From Haloplanus rubicundus (lineage in GTDB: Archaea; Halobacteriota; Halobacteria; Halobacteriales; Haloferacaceae): a DNA stretch of 64,000 bases. Shown piece by piece: positions 8,535-17,900 of the stretch. Below the pieces are notes generated by a model. The model was not told where the DNA came from and searched no databases. It saw only the letters and a program-made list of their open reading frames with translations. Position numbers and translations under genes: made by a program. Position 1 is the stretch's first letter. Every line of letters starts with the position of its first letter. Where the stretch lies: the NCBI RefSeq assembly GCF_003342675.1, contig NZ_CP031148.1, forward strand, positions 434,001-498,000, given 5' to 3'.

Positions 8535-9376
8535 ATACCCTTCAGGAGGTCCACGTCGCGGACGATGCCCGCGAGCGCGCCGCCGTCGATCAACGGCACC
8601 TGTTCGATGTCGTTCGAGAGGAGGAGCTTGGCGACTTCCTTCGCCGTCTTCCGGCCGGACACCGTCACCATGTCGTCGCTCATGAACGTCGAGACGGGTT
8701 CGCGCGGAATCTCGACGTTCCGGGTCGGGAAGTAGCGGTTGCCGACCGCCTTGATTCCCTCCCACATCCACTCGTCGTCCTGATTGGCGATGCTCTCGCC
8801 AGTGTCGTCCTCACCCTCGACGACGCGGGCCACCTCGATGATGTCCACCTCGGTCAACATTCCCGCCATCTCGCCCTCGTCGTCGAGGACGACGGCGTAC
8901 GGGACGTTCGCGTAGTGAATCTCGCGCTCGGCGACCGTCAGCGGCGTCTCGTGGTAGGTGGTGTTCACCGCGTTCGTCGCCAGCGACGCGACCGGCGTCT
9001 CGCCGTCCACGTCGCCCCGGGCGATGGCCCGTACCACGTCGGTCACGGTGATGATCCCGACCAGTTCGTCGTCGACGACCGGCACCCGGCGGGCGTGCTC
9101 TTCGAGCATCATCGCCGCCACGTCGACGATGTCGGTGTCGGCCGTCGTCGTCGGCACCTCCCGCATCAGGAGCGCGAGCTGGTCCTCGTCCGGGTTCTCG
9201 ATGAGGTCGTCCCGCGAGACGAGGCCGCGGTACGCCTCGCCGTTCTCCGTCGGCTTGACGACGGGGATCGACGAGAAGCCCCGCTCCTGTAAATATTCGA
9301 GAGCGTCGTCCCGGGTTCCCGGGAGATCGACGGTGACGACGTCCGCGCGGGGCGTCATCGCGTCGGCTACGTGCAT
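8531..9376 (-). CDS. Four-CBS-domain regulatory protein
   Basis: A 281-residue soluble protein made of four CBS modules in two Bateman pairs: MTPRADVVTVDLPGTRDDAL to about residue 60, VPTTTADTDIVDVAAMM to about 120, a third around TTYHETPLTVAEREI, and a fourth at MSDDMVTVSGRKTAKEV. CBS pairs typically bind adenine nucleotides or SAM and regulate partners; no catalytic domain is fused. Start chosen at MHVADAMTP, because an AT-rich box (GAGTATTAGAG, minus strand) is centred about 27 bases upstream. Cotranscription with glyS is conserved in many haloarchaea as far as I recall, but its partner is unknown. Confidence 0.88.
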   Translation of the reverse strand: MHVADAMTPRADVVTVDLPGTRDDALEYLQERGFSSIPVVKPTENGEAYRGLVSRDDLIENPDEDQLALLMREVPTTTADTDIVDVAAMMLEEHARRVPVVDDELVGIITVTDVVRAIARGDVDGETPVASLATNAVNTTYHETPLTVAEREIHYANVPYAVVLDDEGEMAGMLTEVDIIEVARVVEGEDDTGESIANQDDEWMWEGIKAVGNRYFPTRNVEIPREPVSTFMSDDMVTVSGRKTAKEVAKLLLSNDIEQVPLIDGGALAGIVRDVDLLKGI

Positions 9377-9454
9377 GCTCCCCGTTCCGCCGCCCACCCT
9401 CTAATACTCTGCGAAGGGCGGGCGGTCCGACGTGCTCGTGTTCTCGTATCGACG

Positions 9455-9468
9455 TATTTATATGAGGT
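9455..9468 (+). promoter_or_regulatory. TATA box for the 54-residue DUF7556-like gene
   Basis: CGTATTTATATGAG, a strong archaeal TATA box centred about 26 bases before the ATG at 9487, predicting a leaderless transcript. It lies in the divergent control region with the CBS-domain gene. Confidence 0.65.
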
Positions 9469-9486
9469 TGTTACTATCTAACATAC

Positions 9487-9651
9487 ATGGCGTCCGACGT
9501 GACGACTGTGGGGGGGCAGAGTTCCGATGTCATGGCTTCCGTCGACGAGGGGACCGGAACGACCGAGTTCGTCATCGCGGACGTATCCCGTGACGACGCC
9601 TGGGTCTCGATCCAGCTTCGGGACGCTCCCGGCCTGGACGACTGGCGCTGA
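9487..9651 (+). CDS. 54-residue conserved haloarchaeal protein (DUF7556-like)
   Basis: Small soluble protein beginning MASDVTTVGGQSSDVMASVD and ending in GLDDWR. It looks like the haloarchaeal DUF7556 family from memory, with the central EFVIADVSRDDAWVSI segment. A textbook TATA box 26 bases upstream and normal haloarchaeal codon use make it a credible gene despite its size. The function is unknown. No transmembrane segment or metal motif is present; the C-terminal part is acidic. Confidence 0.75.
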   Translation: MASDVTTVGGQSSDVMASVDEGTGTTEFVIADVSRDDAWVSIQLRDAPGLDDWR

Positions 9652-9762
9652 CGCCGGTCACGACCCAGTCGCCGCTCGGCGTGGCTCCCCAGCGGCGCCG
9701 GCCGTCGACTTCCCCACGGACGATCCGCGGGCTTTATTCGCGTCACCCCCGCACTGACCCGT

Positions 9763-11310
9763 ATGTCGAGCGACGCCCCCGGGAAGGTCCTCTTCGTCGT
9801 CATGGACACGGTTCGGGCGGACCACCTCTCTCCCTACGGCTACGACCGGCCGACCACTCCCGGTCTCGCCGACTTCGCCGCCGAAGCGACCGTCTTCGAG
9901 GAGGCCGTCGCCCCCGCCCCGTGGACCCTCCCCGTCCACGCCTCCCTCTTTACCGGCCTCTACCCCAGCCAACACGGTGCCGATCAGGAGAACCCCTATC
10001 TCGAGGGCGCCACCACCCTCGCCGAGACGCTCTCGGCCGCCGGTTACGACACCGCGTGTTACTCCTCGAACGCCTGGATCACACCCTACACCCACCTCAC
10101 CGACGGCTTCGACCACCAGGACAACTTCTTCGAGGTGATGCCCGGTGACCTGCTCTCCGGCCCCCTCGCCCGCGCGTGGAAGACGATGAACGACAACGAC
10201 CGGCTTCGAACCCTCGCGGACAAACTCGTCTCCCTCGGCAACGTCGCCCACGAGTATCTCGCCGGCGGCGAGGGCGCCGACTCCAAGACGCCCGCCGTCG
10301 TCGACCGCACACAGGAGTTCGTCGACGACGCCGATGACTGGTTCGCCTTCATCAACCTGATGGACGCCCACCTCCCCTACCACCCGCCCGCGGAGTTCGC
10401 CGAGGAGTTCGCCCCCGGCGTCGACTCGACGGCCGTCTGCCAGAACTCCAAGGAGTACAACTCGGGCGCCCGCGACATCAGCGAGGGGGAATGGGCCGAT
10501 ATCCGGAACCTCTACGACGCCGAAATCGCCCACATCGACGCCCAGCTCACCCGCCTGTTCGACTGGCTCAAAGACGAGGGCGAGTGGGACGACACCACGG
10601 TGATCGTCTGTGCGGACCACGGCGAACTTCACGGCGAACACGACCTGTACGGCCACGAGTTCTGCCTCTACGACCCGCTGGTGAACGTGCCGCTCGTGGT
10701 CAAACACCCCGAACTCGACGCCGAGCGCCGGACCGACACCGTCGAACTCGTCGACCTGTACCACACCGTCCTCGACGCCCTCGACGTGCCGGGCGGCGAC
10801 CCCGCCACGCCGGGCGACACCGCGGTCGCCCGCGACCCCACCCGCTCCCTTCTCTCGGCCGACTACCGTGCCTTCGACGCCGCGACCGATCCCGACGCCG
10901 GGCAGGTTGCCGCCCCGGGCGGCGACTACGGCTTCGTCGAGTACTCCCGGCCCGTAGTCGAACTCAAGCAGTTGGAGGAGAAGGCGTCGGCCGCGGGCAT
11001 CGACCTCCCCGAGGACTCCCGGTTCTACTCGCGGATGCGCGCCGCGCGCCGCCCCGACGCGAAGTACGTCCGGATCGACCGGGTCGACGACGAGGCCTAC
11101 CGCCTCGACCGGGACCCCGGGGAGACGACCGACCTCGCCGGCGGCGACGACGGCGCCGTCAACGACGTCGAACGCGTCCTCGCCGACTTCGAGTCCCGCG
11201 TCGGCGGCGCGTGGACCGGCGCCGCCGACGCCGACGTGACCGACGACGCCGTCGCCGACATGGACGACGAGGCACAGGAGCGCCTCCGTGACCTCGGCTA
11301 TCTGGAGTGA
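9763..11310 (+). CDS. Sulfatase-like hydrolase/phosphotransferase with Thr nucleophile
   Basis: A 515-residue enzyme of the alkaline phosphatase superfamily. Metal-binding residues are visible in VVMDTVRADH (Asp15) and ADHGELHGEH (the DHGE block near residue 286). The nucleophile segment is PWTLPVHASLFTG, so Thr55 stands where true sulfatases carry Cys/Ser for formylglycine (C/S-x-P-x-R). This points to a phosphoesterase or phosphotransferase, or a non-canonical sulfatase. There is no signal peptide, so it is probably cytoplasmic. Related proteins are often near glycan and cell-surface genes. Monocistronic as far as can be seen. Confidence 0.85.
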   Translation: MSSDAPGKVLFVVMDTVRADHLSPYGYDRPTTPGLADFAAEATVFEEAVAPAPWTLPVHASLFTGLYPSQHGADQENPYLEGATTLAETLSAAGYDTACYSSNAWITPYTHLTDGFDHQDNFFEVMPGDLLSGPLARAWKTMNDNDRLRTLADKLVSLGNVAHEYLAGGEGADSKTPAVVDRTQEFVDDADDWFAFINLMDAHLPYHPPAEFAEEFAPGVDSTAVCQNSKEYNSGARDISEGEWADIRNLYDAEIAHIDAQLTRLFDWLKDEGEWDDTTVIVCADHGELHGEHDLYGHEFCLYDPLVNVPLVVKHPELDAERRTDTVELVDLYHTVLDALDVPGGDPATPGDTAVARDPTRSLLSADYRAFDAATDPDAGQVAAPGGDYGFVEYSRPVVELKQLEEKASAAGIDLPEDSRFYSRMRAARRPDAKYVRIDRVDDEAYRLDRDPGETTDLAGGDDGAVNDVERVLADFESRVGGAWTGAADADVTDDAVADMDDEAQERLRDLGYLE

Positions 11311-11426
11311 TCGTGACTGGTTACCCGTGGGTCGCCGGCCCGTCTCGGCGACCCACCGGCACTGACTCACAGTACCCCGTCTGAGCCGGCGCACGGCTTT
11401 TTCGTGTTGGGTGCGTATCAGATCGC

Positions 11427-11660
11427 ATGGAACCGAACGTCGGCGGCACCGACCGCACCGTCCGGGTGGTTCTCGGCGTCCTCGCCCTTCTCTCGTCGAT
11501 GGCCGTCGTCGTCTACGGCGGCGGGCTGACCGGCGACCTCCAGACGGTCGTCGCGGGCGCGACCCTCGTCTTCGCCGCCGTCATGTTCGTCACGGTCGGG
11601 ATACGGCGGTGCCCGATCAACGCCCTCCTCGGGCGGAACACCTGCCACGGCCGCGAGTGA
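11427..11660 (+). CDS. DUF2892 (YgaP-like) two-helix membrane protein
   Basis: A 77-residue protein with two hydrophobic helices (VRVVLGVLALLSSMAVVVYGG and VVAGATLVFAAVMFVTVGI) followed by the RRCPINALLGRNTC motif, a Cys-Pro segment characteristic of the DUF2892 inner-membrane family. Members are sometimes fused to rhodanese domains in bacteria, hinting at sulfur chemistry; here it is free-standing. It ends four bases from the convergent surface-protein gene. Confidence 0.8.
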   Translation: MEPNVGGTDRTVRVVLGVLALLSSMAVVVYGGGLTGDLQTVVAGATLVFAAVMFVTVGIRRCPINALLGRNTCHGRE

Positions 11661-11664
11661 TCGG

Positions 11665-13137
11665 TCACCGCCGACGCGTCAGGCCGCCCAGCAGGAGGCC
11701 GCCGAGTATGCCGACCGCCGCGAGCGCCGTCGGCAGCGACCCGCGTCCGCGCGTCGTCGGTCCCCCGTCGTCGGGCATCGTCGTGACCGGCGTCGCCTCC
11801 ACGGTCGGCGTGCGGGTCGGCGTCCCGGTGGGCGAGGAGGCGACCGGCGTCTCCGTCGGCGTCGACGCCCCGAGCGTCACCGACGCCCGGTGTGACTCCC
11901 CGGAGACGTCGACGGCGCGGATCACGACGGTCGTTGCCCCCCTCGCGGCCCCGACGCGGTCCCTGACCTGCACGTCGTCGGTGGCCGCCCCGTCGTAGAC
12001 GGTGACCGCGTCGACCACCGCCCCCTCGGCGTCGACGGATTCGACCACCACCGTCGTCACCCACCCGCCGACGACGGAGCCGACCACCTCGACTCCCCCC
12101 TCGCGGGCGCGCGTCGCCGACTCGTCGACCGTCATCGTCGGCGCAGCCGATCCCCGGTAGTCGAGTGGCACCGCCCAGAGCAGCGTGTTGCCGACCACGT
12201 CCGTCGCCACGACCGTGACCGCCGCCGCGTCGTCGCCGACGCGGGCCGTGAACTCGAAGTCGGCGTCGACCCGCGACCGGGTGGGCTCGGGCGACGTGGG
12301 GTTCAACACGTACGTCCGCTGTGCCGACCGCCCGACCCGATACGACAGGCTGTCCACCTTCGTGCCGTCGCTGACGGTGCCCGCGACGCGGAGGCGGCCG
12401 CCGCTCCGCTCGACCCGATCCAGCGCGATCCGCGGGCGATCCTCGTCGATCACCCAGACCACCACGTCGTACGTGCGCCGCTGGCCGTGGACGTCGACGG
12501 CCTCGATCCGGAGTTCGTTTCGATGGTGGCCGAACAGGATGGGTTGCGAGACGTTGTCGCCGGGGTTCTCGATGCGGTAGGTCTCGACGCTCCGCCGCGA
12601 CTGCCCCCCGAACCGCCACTCGTAGACCCGTTCGATCCGCACCTCGCGGACGCCGCTCGGGTCGTCGAGGTCGGCCGCGAGCGTCGCCGCCCCGTGGTCG
12701 ATGGCGACCTGCCCGGTCGGTGCCGCCACCGCCGACTCGAACGGCGATGTGACCGTCACTATCGGCCCGGTCGAATCCTTCCGGACCGTCGCCGTCAGGG
12801 TGCGGTTCCCCGGCGCTACCGCGACGGACACCGTGTGGTTCCCGTCGGTGAGGTCGAGCGTGAGCCGTTCCGAGAGCGCCGTCGTGTTCGGCTCGAACGA
12901 CGCGCGCGTCTCGCCGTCGACGCGAATCGTCACCGATTCGATGGACTCGTCGCCCCCGACGTCGACGCCGAGCTCCGGGTCCTCGGTGACGGTGATCGAC
13001 CCGCCGTCCCGGATCGGGGTGCCGTCGACGGTCACGTCGAGCGTCACCAGCCCCGTGGCCGTCGGAGCGAGCACGGCCGCGAGGACCGCCGTGATAGACA
13101 GGACGGCGAGTCGCCGTCGCCGGCGTGTCGGCGTCAT
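11665..13137 (-). CDS. Secreted surface protein with C-terminal membrane anchor
   Basis: A 490-residue exported protein. Residues 1-29 form a signal peptide (RRRRRLAVLSITAVLAAVL...A). The body is beta-rich with repeated short domains resembling Ig/FN3-like units (for example VDGETRASF, DDPSGVREVRIERV, VVESVDAEGAVVDAV). Residues about 425-460 are a Thr/Pro stalk (TPTETPVASSPTGTPTRTP), probably glycosylated, followed by a single helix (LPTALAAVGILGGLLLGGL) and RRR tail that hold it in the membrane. Function is not evident; adhesion or envelope structure is plausible. Confidence 0.75.
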   Translation of the reverse strand: MTPTRRRRRLAVLSITAVLAAVLAPTATGLVTLDVTVDGTPIRDGGSITVTEDPELGVDVGGDESIESVTIRVDGETRASFEPNTTALSERLTLDLTDGNHTVSVAVAPGNRTLTATVRKDSTGPIVTVTSPFESAVAAPTGQVAIDHGAATLAADLDDPSGVREVRIERVYEWRFGGQSRRSVETYRIENPGDNVSQPILFGHHRNELRIEAVDVHGQRRTYDVVVWVIDEDRPRIALDRVERSGGRLRVAGTVSDGTKVDSLSYRVGRSAQRTYVLNPTSPEPTRSRVDADFEFTARVGDDAAAVTVVATDVVGNTLLWAVPLDYRGSAAPTMTVDESATRAREGGVEVVGSVVGGWVTTVVVESVDAEGAVVDAVTVYDGAATDDVQVRDRVGAARGATTVVIRAVDVSGESHRASVTLGASTPTETPVASSPTGTPTRTPTVEATPVTTMPDDGGPTTRGRGSLPTALAAVGILGGLLLGGLTRRR

Positions 13138-13179
13138 CGAGCTACGGGGCGGGGTTCGTGGACGCTTCGAACGGACGGC

Positions 13180-13464
13180 TCAATCCTCGGTCCAGTAGTA
13201 GAGATCCTCGCGTGGCGCCGCACAGTCCGGACACTCCGCGGGCAGGTCGCCCAGCTCACCGACCGCCCCACACTGCGAACACCGCCACACCAGTTCCGCC
13301 CCGCCGAACTCGTGGCCCGCGCGCTCGTGTTCGATCGATAGCGCCTCGATGCCCTCTCGGGTCGTGACGAAGAAGCCGTCCTCGTCGAAGCCGCGGATGG
13401 TCCCCAGTTTCCTCCCCTCGTCGTCGTACACCGTCTGCCCGACGGTCAGATGCGTCTCGGCCAT
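13180..13464 (-). CDS. Small protein with rubredoxin-like zinc ribbon (DUF7130-like)
   Basis: A 94-residue protein. Residues 1-50 (HLTVGQTVYDDEGRKLGTIRGFD...) look like a small PRC-barrel-type beta domain. Residues 58-88 carry two CxxC pairs (CSQCGAVGELGD, then CPDCAAPRE) ending in DLYYWTED, the arrangement of a rubredoxin-type metal knuckle. It could bind iron or zinc; electron transfer is only one possibility. It lies upstream of the surface-protein gene on the same strand, 42 bases away. Confidence 0.75.
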   Translation of the reverse strand: MAETHLTVGQTVYDDEGRKLGTIRGFDEDGFFVTTREGIEALSIEHERAGHEFGGAELVWRCSQCGAVGELGDLPAECPDCAAPREDLYYWTED

Positions 13465-13506
13465 GCTCCCCCTTCGCGTTCGCGGCGGTTAAGTGTAAGT
13501 GAGGAG

Positions 13507-14880
13507 TCAGGACGGGTCACTTCGTTCGTCTCGTTCCCTCGCCGACGTGCCGTTTGCTTCGCTCACGGCACTTCCGTCGAGCGCGTACACCGTCCCCCCG
13601 GCGCCGACGAACGCGAGGTCGCCGGCGGTCGCCACCCCGGCGAGCATCGAGTCGGGTGCGAACCGCCACCGCTCCGTCCCGTCCGCCGGGTCGAAGGCGT
13701 GGAGCCGGTCGCGGTCGACGGCGGCGAACGCGGTCGTCGAGGCGTGGACGCGCACGTCGACCGACTGGGGCGTGAACGACCACGCCCGCTCGCCGGAGAC
13801 CGGATCGAGGGCGTAGACGCCCGGCCCGCCGACGAACAGGTGCTCGCTCGTCCGGACGACGTGCGGGCGAAAGTCGTCGCCCCCGACCGAGAGTGTCCAG
13901 CGCGTCCCGCCGTCCAGCGGGCTCAGGGCCAGCAGTCGGCCCGCGCGGTCGGCCACGAACACCGTCGTGCTCGCGGCCGCACGCGGGGTGGTCACCGCCG
14001 ATATCGAGAAGTCGACCTCGCGTCGCCAGCGTTCGCTCCCGTCCGCGAGGTCCAGCGCTCGCACCACGCCGTCGTAGCCGACGAACAGCCGCTCACCCCG
14101 GGAGTCGAGGGCCGGACCGTACATCACGGTCGGACTGTCGACCCGCCAGCGCTCCGCGCCCGTCTCGACGTCCAGCGCCCGGACGCGGGCCGGCGTCCGC
14201 ACGAGGAGCGTGTCGCGCCGGACCGCGTGACCCGTCGGCAACGCGTCGCCGCTCTCGACTCGCCACCGCTCGTGCCCGTCCCCGGCGGCCAGCGCGTGGA
14301 CCGTCTCGCCGTTCCGCGCCACGTCGTCGTCCCGCGTCCCGACGAACACCGTCTCGCCCGTCGCGCCCAGCGGGTAGACCCGCCGTCGCTCGGGCGCGTC
14401 GAACCCCCAGACACGCGTCCCCCGCGAGGGGTCGAGCGCGTACAGTTCGGCCGCGTCGCTCGACCGACGGGTGGCGACGTAGACGCGCGGCCCCGACTCC
14501 CCCTCGGCGTACAGCGGTTCGGTCACGACCGGGGTCGGGAGCGACACGCGCCACTGTTCGGTGCCGTCGGTCAGCCCGACGGCGTGGAGCGCGTGGCCGT
14601 CCGCCCCCTCGCCGCCGCCGTCGCTCCCGACGTACACCGCCGGCCCGTCGGCGCCGGGCGCGAGCGACACGACGTCGAGGGCGCTGTGTGGCGTCTCGTG
14701 TCGCCAGCGGACGGGCACCGAGTCGCTCGTCGGCGTCCGGGTCGGCGCCTCGGTCGCGTCGCTGGCATCCGTTCCAGTGGGCGTCCGTGTCGACGACCCC
14801 GTCGATTCGGGTGACTGCGACCCGTCGGTACAGCCAGCTAGCGCCGTCAGTGCGGCGAGAACCGCTCGTCTGGAGGGCAT
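13507..14880 (-). CDS. Tat-exported lipoprotein, eight-bladed PQQ-type beta-propeller
   Basis: A 457-residue protein starting MPSRRAVLAALTALAGC, a twin-arginine signal with lipobox LAGC (lipidated Cys17), then a Ser/Thr-rich linker. I count eight blade motifs of the form GxxxWxx, such as GTEQWRV, GHERWRV, GAERWRV, GSERWRR, GTRWTL and GTERWRF, which matches an eight-bladed PQQ-like propeller. The quinone-binding enzyme residues are not apparent, so it is more likely a binding or scaffold protein on the outer face of the membrane. The start is fixed by the Tat motif; the open frame reads on upstream only through polC. Confidence 0.85.
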   Translation of the reverse strand: MPSRRAVLAALTALAGCTDGSQSPESTGSSTRTPTGTDASDATEAPTRTPTSDSVPVRWRHETPHSALDVVSLAPGADGPAVYVGSDGGGEGADGHALHAVGLTDGTEQWRVSLPTPVVTEPLYAEGESGPRVYVATRRSSDAAELYALDPSRGTRVWGFDAPERRRVYPLGATGETVFVGTRDDDVARNGETVHALAAGDGHERWRVESGDALPTGHAVRRDTLLVRTPARVRALDVETGAERWRVDSPTVMYGPALDSRGERLFVGYDGVVRALDLADGSERWRREVDFSISAVTTPRAAASTTVFVADRAGRLLALSPLDGGTRWTLSVGGDDFRPHVVRTSEHLFVGGPGVYALDPVSGERAWSFTPQSVDVRVHASTTAFAAVDRDRLHAFDPADGTERWRFAPDSMLAGVATAGDLAFVGAGGTVYALDGSAVSEANGTSARERDERSDPS

Positions 14881-14927
14881 CGTTCGACGTAACAGTTGCC
14901 GCCGGTATGTGCCCTTCGCTCGCCGCG

Positions 14928-17900
14928 CTACATGAAGTCGTCCAGTCGCGACGGCTTGTTGTGGTCGTTCTGGAAGACGCTCTCCAAGCTCTTTTCGAGC
15001 ACTTCGAGGCGCTGTTTCGTGTACGGCCGGCAGCCGAACTCCTCGGCCACCTGGATGGCGGTGTCCATGTACTTGTTCACCGATCCCTCGTGGACGGTCA
15101 GGTTCACGCGCCCGCCACACTCCCGGCAATCGCCCGAGAGCGGCATCCGCCGGTAGGACTCGCCGCAGTCCAGACACCGCGTCTCCTGGCGCGAGAACGC
15201 CCGCAGGTTGCCGATCAGGTCCGGGAGGAAGTGGTACTCGATGACCCGCTCGGCCACGTCCGTCTCGTCGACCGCCCGGAGTTTGCGGGCCAGGTTCAAC
15301 TGGGCGTCCATCTTGTCCATCATCGACCCCAGCGTCTTGTACGCCGAGAGGTCCGGCCCCAGGGCGATGTTCGAGGTGTCGTGGGTGTGGTCGAAGCCGT
15401 GGTACTCCGCCTCCGTATCGAGCGAGTCCTCCGCGATTTCGACGTCTACCGCTTCGGGGTCGGCCATCTCGCGGGTCGCCTCGTAGAACTCGAGGGGGTA
15501 CTCCCGCACCACGTCCATGTTGTGGGCCTCGTCGTCGATTTCGGTGGGGTCGATCCGGGAGGACATGACGAGGGGGGCGTCCATTCTGCCCCCCCTTTGA
15601 TCCGGGAGGAACTCCTGGCTGAAGTTGAGCAGACCGTCCATGAGGAGCATGACGCAATCTTCGTCACCGTCACATTGACAATTTGACAGATCGTTCGTAA
15701 TCAGTGTATGGGTATCTGCAACGGTAAGACAGTATACTGAATCGACGTTAGACGTACTGATACTCGTTGATTCGACAGTATCGATCAAATATTCGTCGTT
15801 TCCACCGTCGAAACAGCGCGCGTATTTCTCCTTACTACTACGCTCGGCGACATTTTGACGAAGCACTTCGTCTTTCCGTGAGAGGTGGAATCCGATCTGC
15901 TCCGAGAATCGGACGCTACGTTCTCCAGCAAGGTGAACGACGTACGCCGGTTTCGACATGGACATGTCGTTATCCCTGTAGTGCTCCGGAAACTGGTCTT
16001 GGAGTAATACCGGCTCGACATGCCTGATCCGTGCTTCGATACCGAATCTGGTCAGGAGTGCGACGATATCTTCTTTGAGTTCGTTGCTGACCGTCGACGC
16101 CGAAACGGTTGTTCCCGTTGAGTCAACCGACCCGTCGCCGCTAAAGTATCCGCGTAGATACGCTGCAGCAATTCGGTTCGACGAATCGAATATGTGTTGA
16201 GGGACACGCTTGCTTTCCGCATACACACCCGCATTCAGGATTGTATCGAAGAACGCACGGGGTAGTCGTCCCGAAACAGTAACCTTCGCCTCGTTTTCAC
16301 GGTACGGCTCGACACCGAATTCGGATCGAAACGTCTCCATGAAGAACTCTCGGGCCTCGGATTCGGTTCCACAAACCGTCGTCTGGTGGATCGTTCCTTT
16401 GGGTGTCTCCTGTGCGCGAGCGAATCCTTCCGCAGCGTAGTATCCTAGGAGCGTCGCAACTCGTCCGTTCAGTTCGACGAATCGATCCATCTGAGCTCGG
16501 TCTCGTTTGACACCGAGTTTCACGTCGTCCGGGACGGCCGATAAGAGCGCGTCGGTAGACTCGAACAGTCGGTCCAGCAGTTGGACAGGAATGCTCTCTC
16601 GATAGACGTAGTTACTTAGGGCTTTTTTCGATAGTCCGAGGTACTCGGCGGTGCTTTTCAGTGGATAGAACGTCCCCTCCCATCTATGACGCAGCGATTC
16701 GGTAAATAGATCGTAGAGTTCGCTCTTCGCTATTCCTCTGATAGTCAGGCGGTCGCCATTGATAATATCTCTCCGTAGCAACTCCGCGAGCAAATCGATA
16801 CGCTGTGGCTCGTCTGCTGGTGACACCGTATCGAGATGTGAGGGTTTGATTAGCTGGTCGTCGTCCGCTACCTTTGACGCTCGTTTCGATTCGACCTCTC
16901 CCCCATCGAACACCTGCACCTCGTGATCCGGCGTCACTGTAACCGCCCGCCCACTCCGCGTCTCGATTTCGACCAGATGATCCGGCGCCCGGTGTTTCGA
17001 CACCGCTTCGACCGGCTTCAGCACCTGCTCGCCGTCGTCGTCGATGCTCGGCACGTGCACGTCGCCGTCGAGTTCCTGCACGAGCGTGCCGAAGTCGTCC
17101 GTTTCGGGGTCCTCGAGCCGCTCTTCCACCAGCCGCTCGATCCGCTCGTGGTGCCACGCGCCGTCCTCGTCCCGATACCACACCTTGGTCTCCGGGTGGA
17201 AGCAGTTCCGCCGCTTCGCCGCGTGGAAGTACGGATGCGCGTACCCGACCGCCGCCGACGTGAACCCGACCACCCGACCGACCACGGCCGCCGAGGTGTG
17301 CGGCGCCATCCCGAAGACGAGTTCGCCCACTAGGTCCTGGCGCTCCGCCACCTCGTAGAACGGCGGCAGGTCGTAGAACTCGGTCAGCAGGTCGTCGACG
17401 AAGTCGGCCGTTTTGAGGAGGTGTTCCGCCGCCCCGTCCGAGAGCACGATGTCCTGTACTTTCAACTCGACCAGTTGATCGTCGAAGCGGAGCGGGTCGC
17501 CGTCGACGTCGGTCTCGTAGCCGAGTTCGCGGAAGTCCTCGGCGGTCACGTCCAGCTCTTCGGGGCGGACCGCCGTCACCGGCAGGTCCGTCATGTCGTA
17601 GCGGACGGTGCCGTCCTTGAACGAGCTGACGCCGTGTTTCGCGCGGAGGACGCCTTTCTCCATCGGCTCCGGCGTCTTGTTCGCCGACGTGAGCCCTTTC
17701 ACGCCCTTCAGAATCTCGAACGCCGCCTCGCGCTCGCCCACGGTATCGAGGGCTTCCTGATACCGCTCGCCGAGGTCGAGTCGGCGCCACTCGACGCTGG
17801 TCACGTCCCGATCACAGCGGTCACAGTGGACGCGCCCGGATTCGTCGGGTTCGATCACCTGCTCGCAGGACTCGCACTCGTACACCGGCTCCGTGTGGGC

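Noticed and set aside
14881-15657. Upstream in-frame extension of the PQQ-type lipoprotein through polC
   Set aside because: The Tat signal and lipobox begin at 14880, and the extension lies inside polC on the same strand in another frame.
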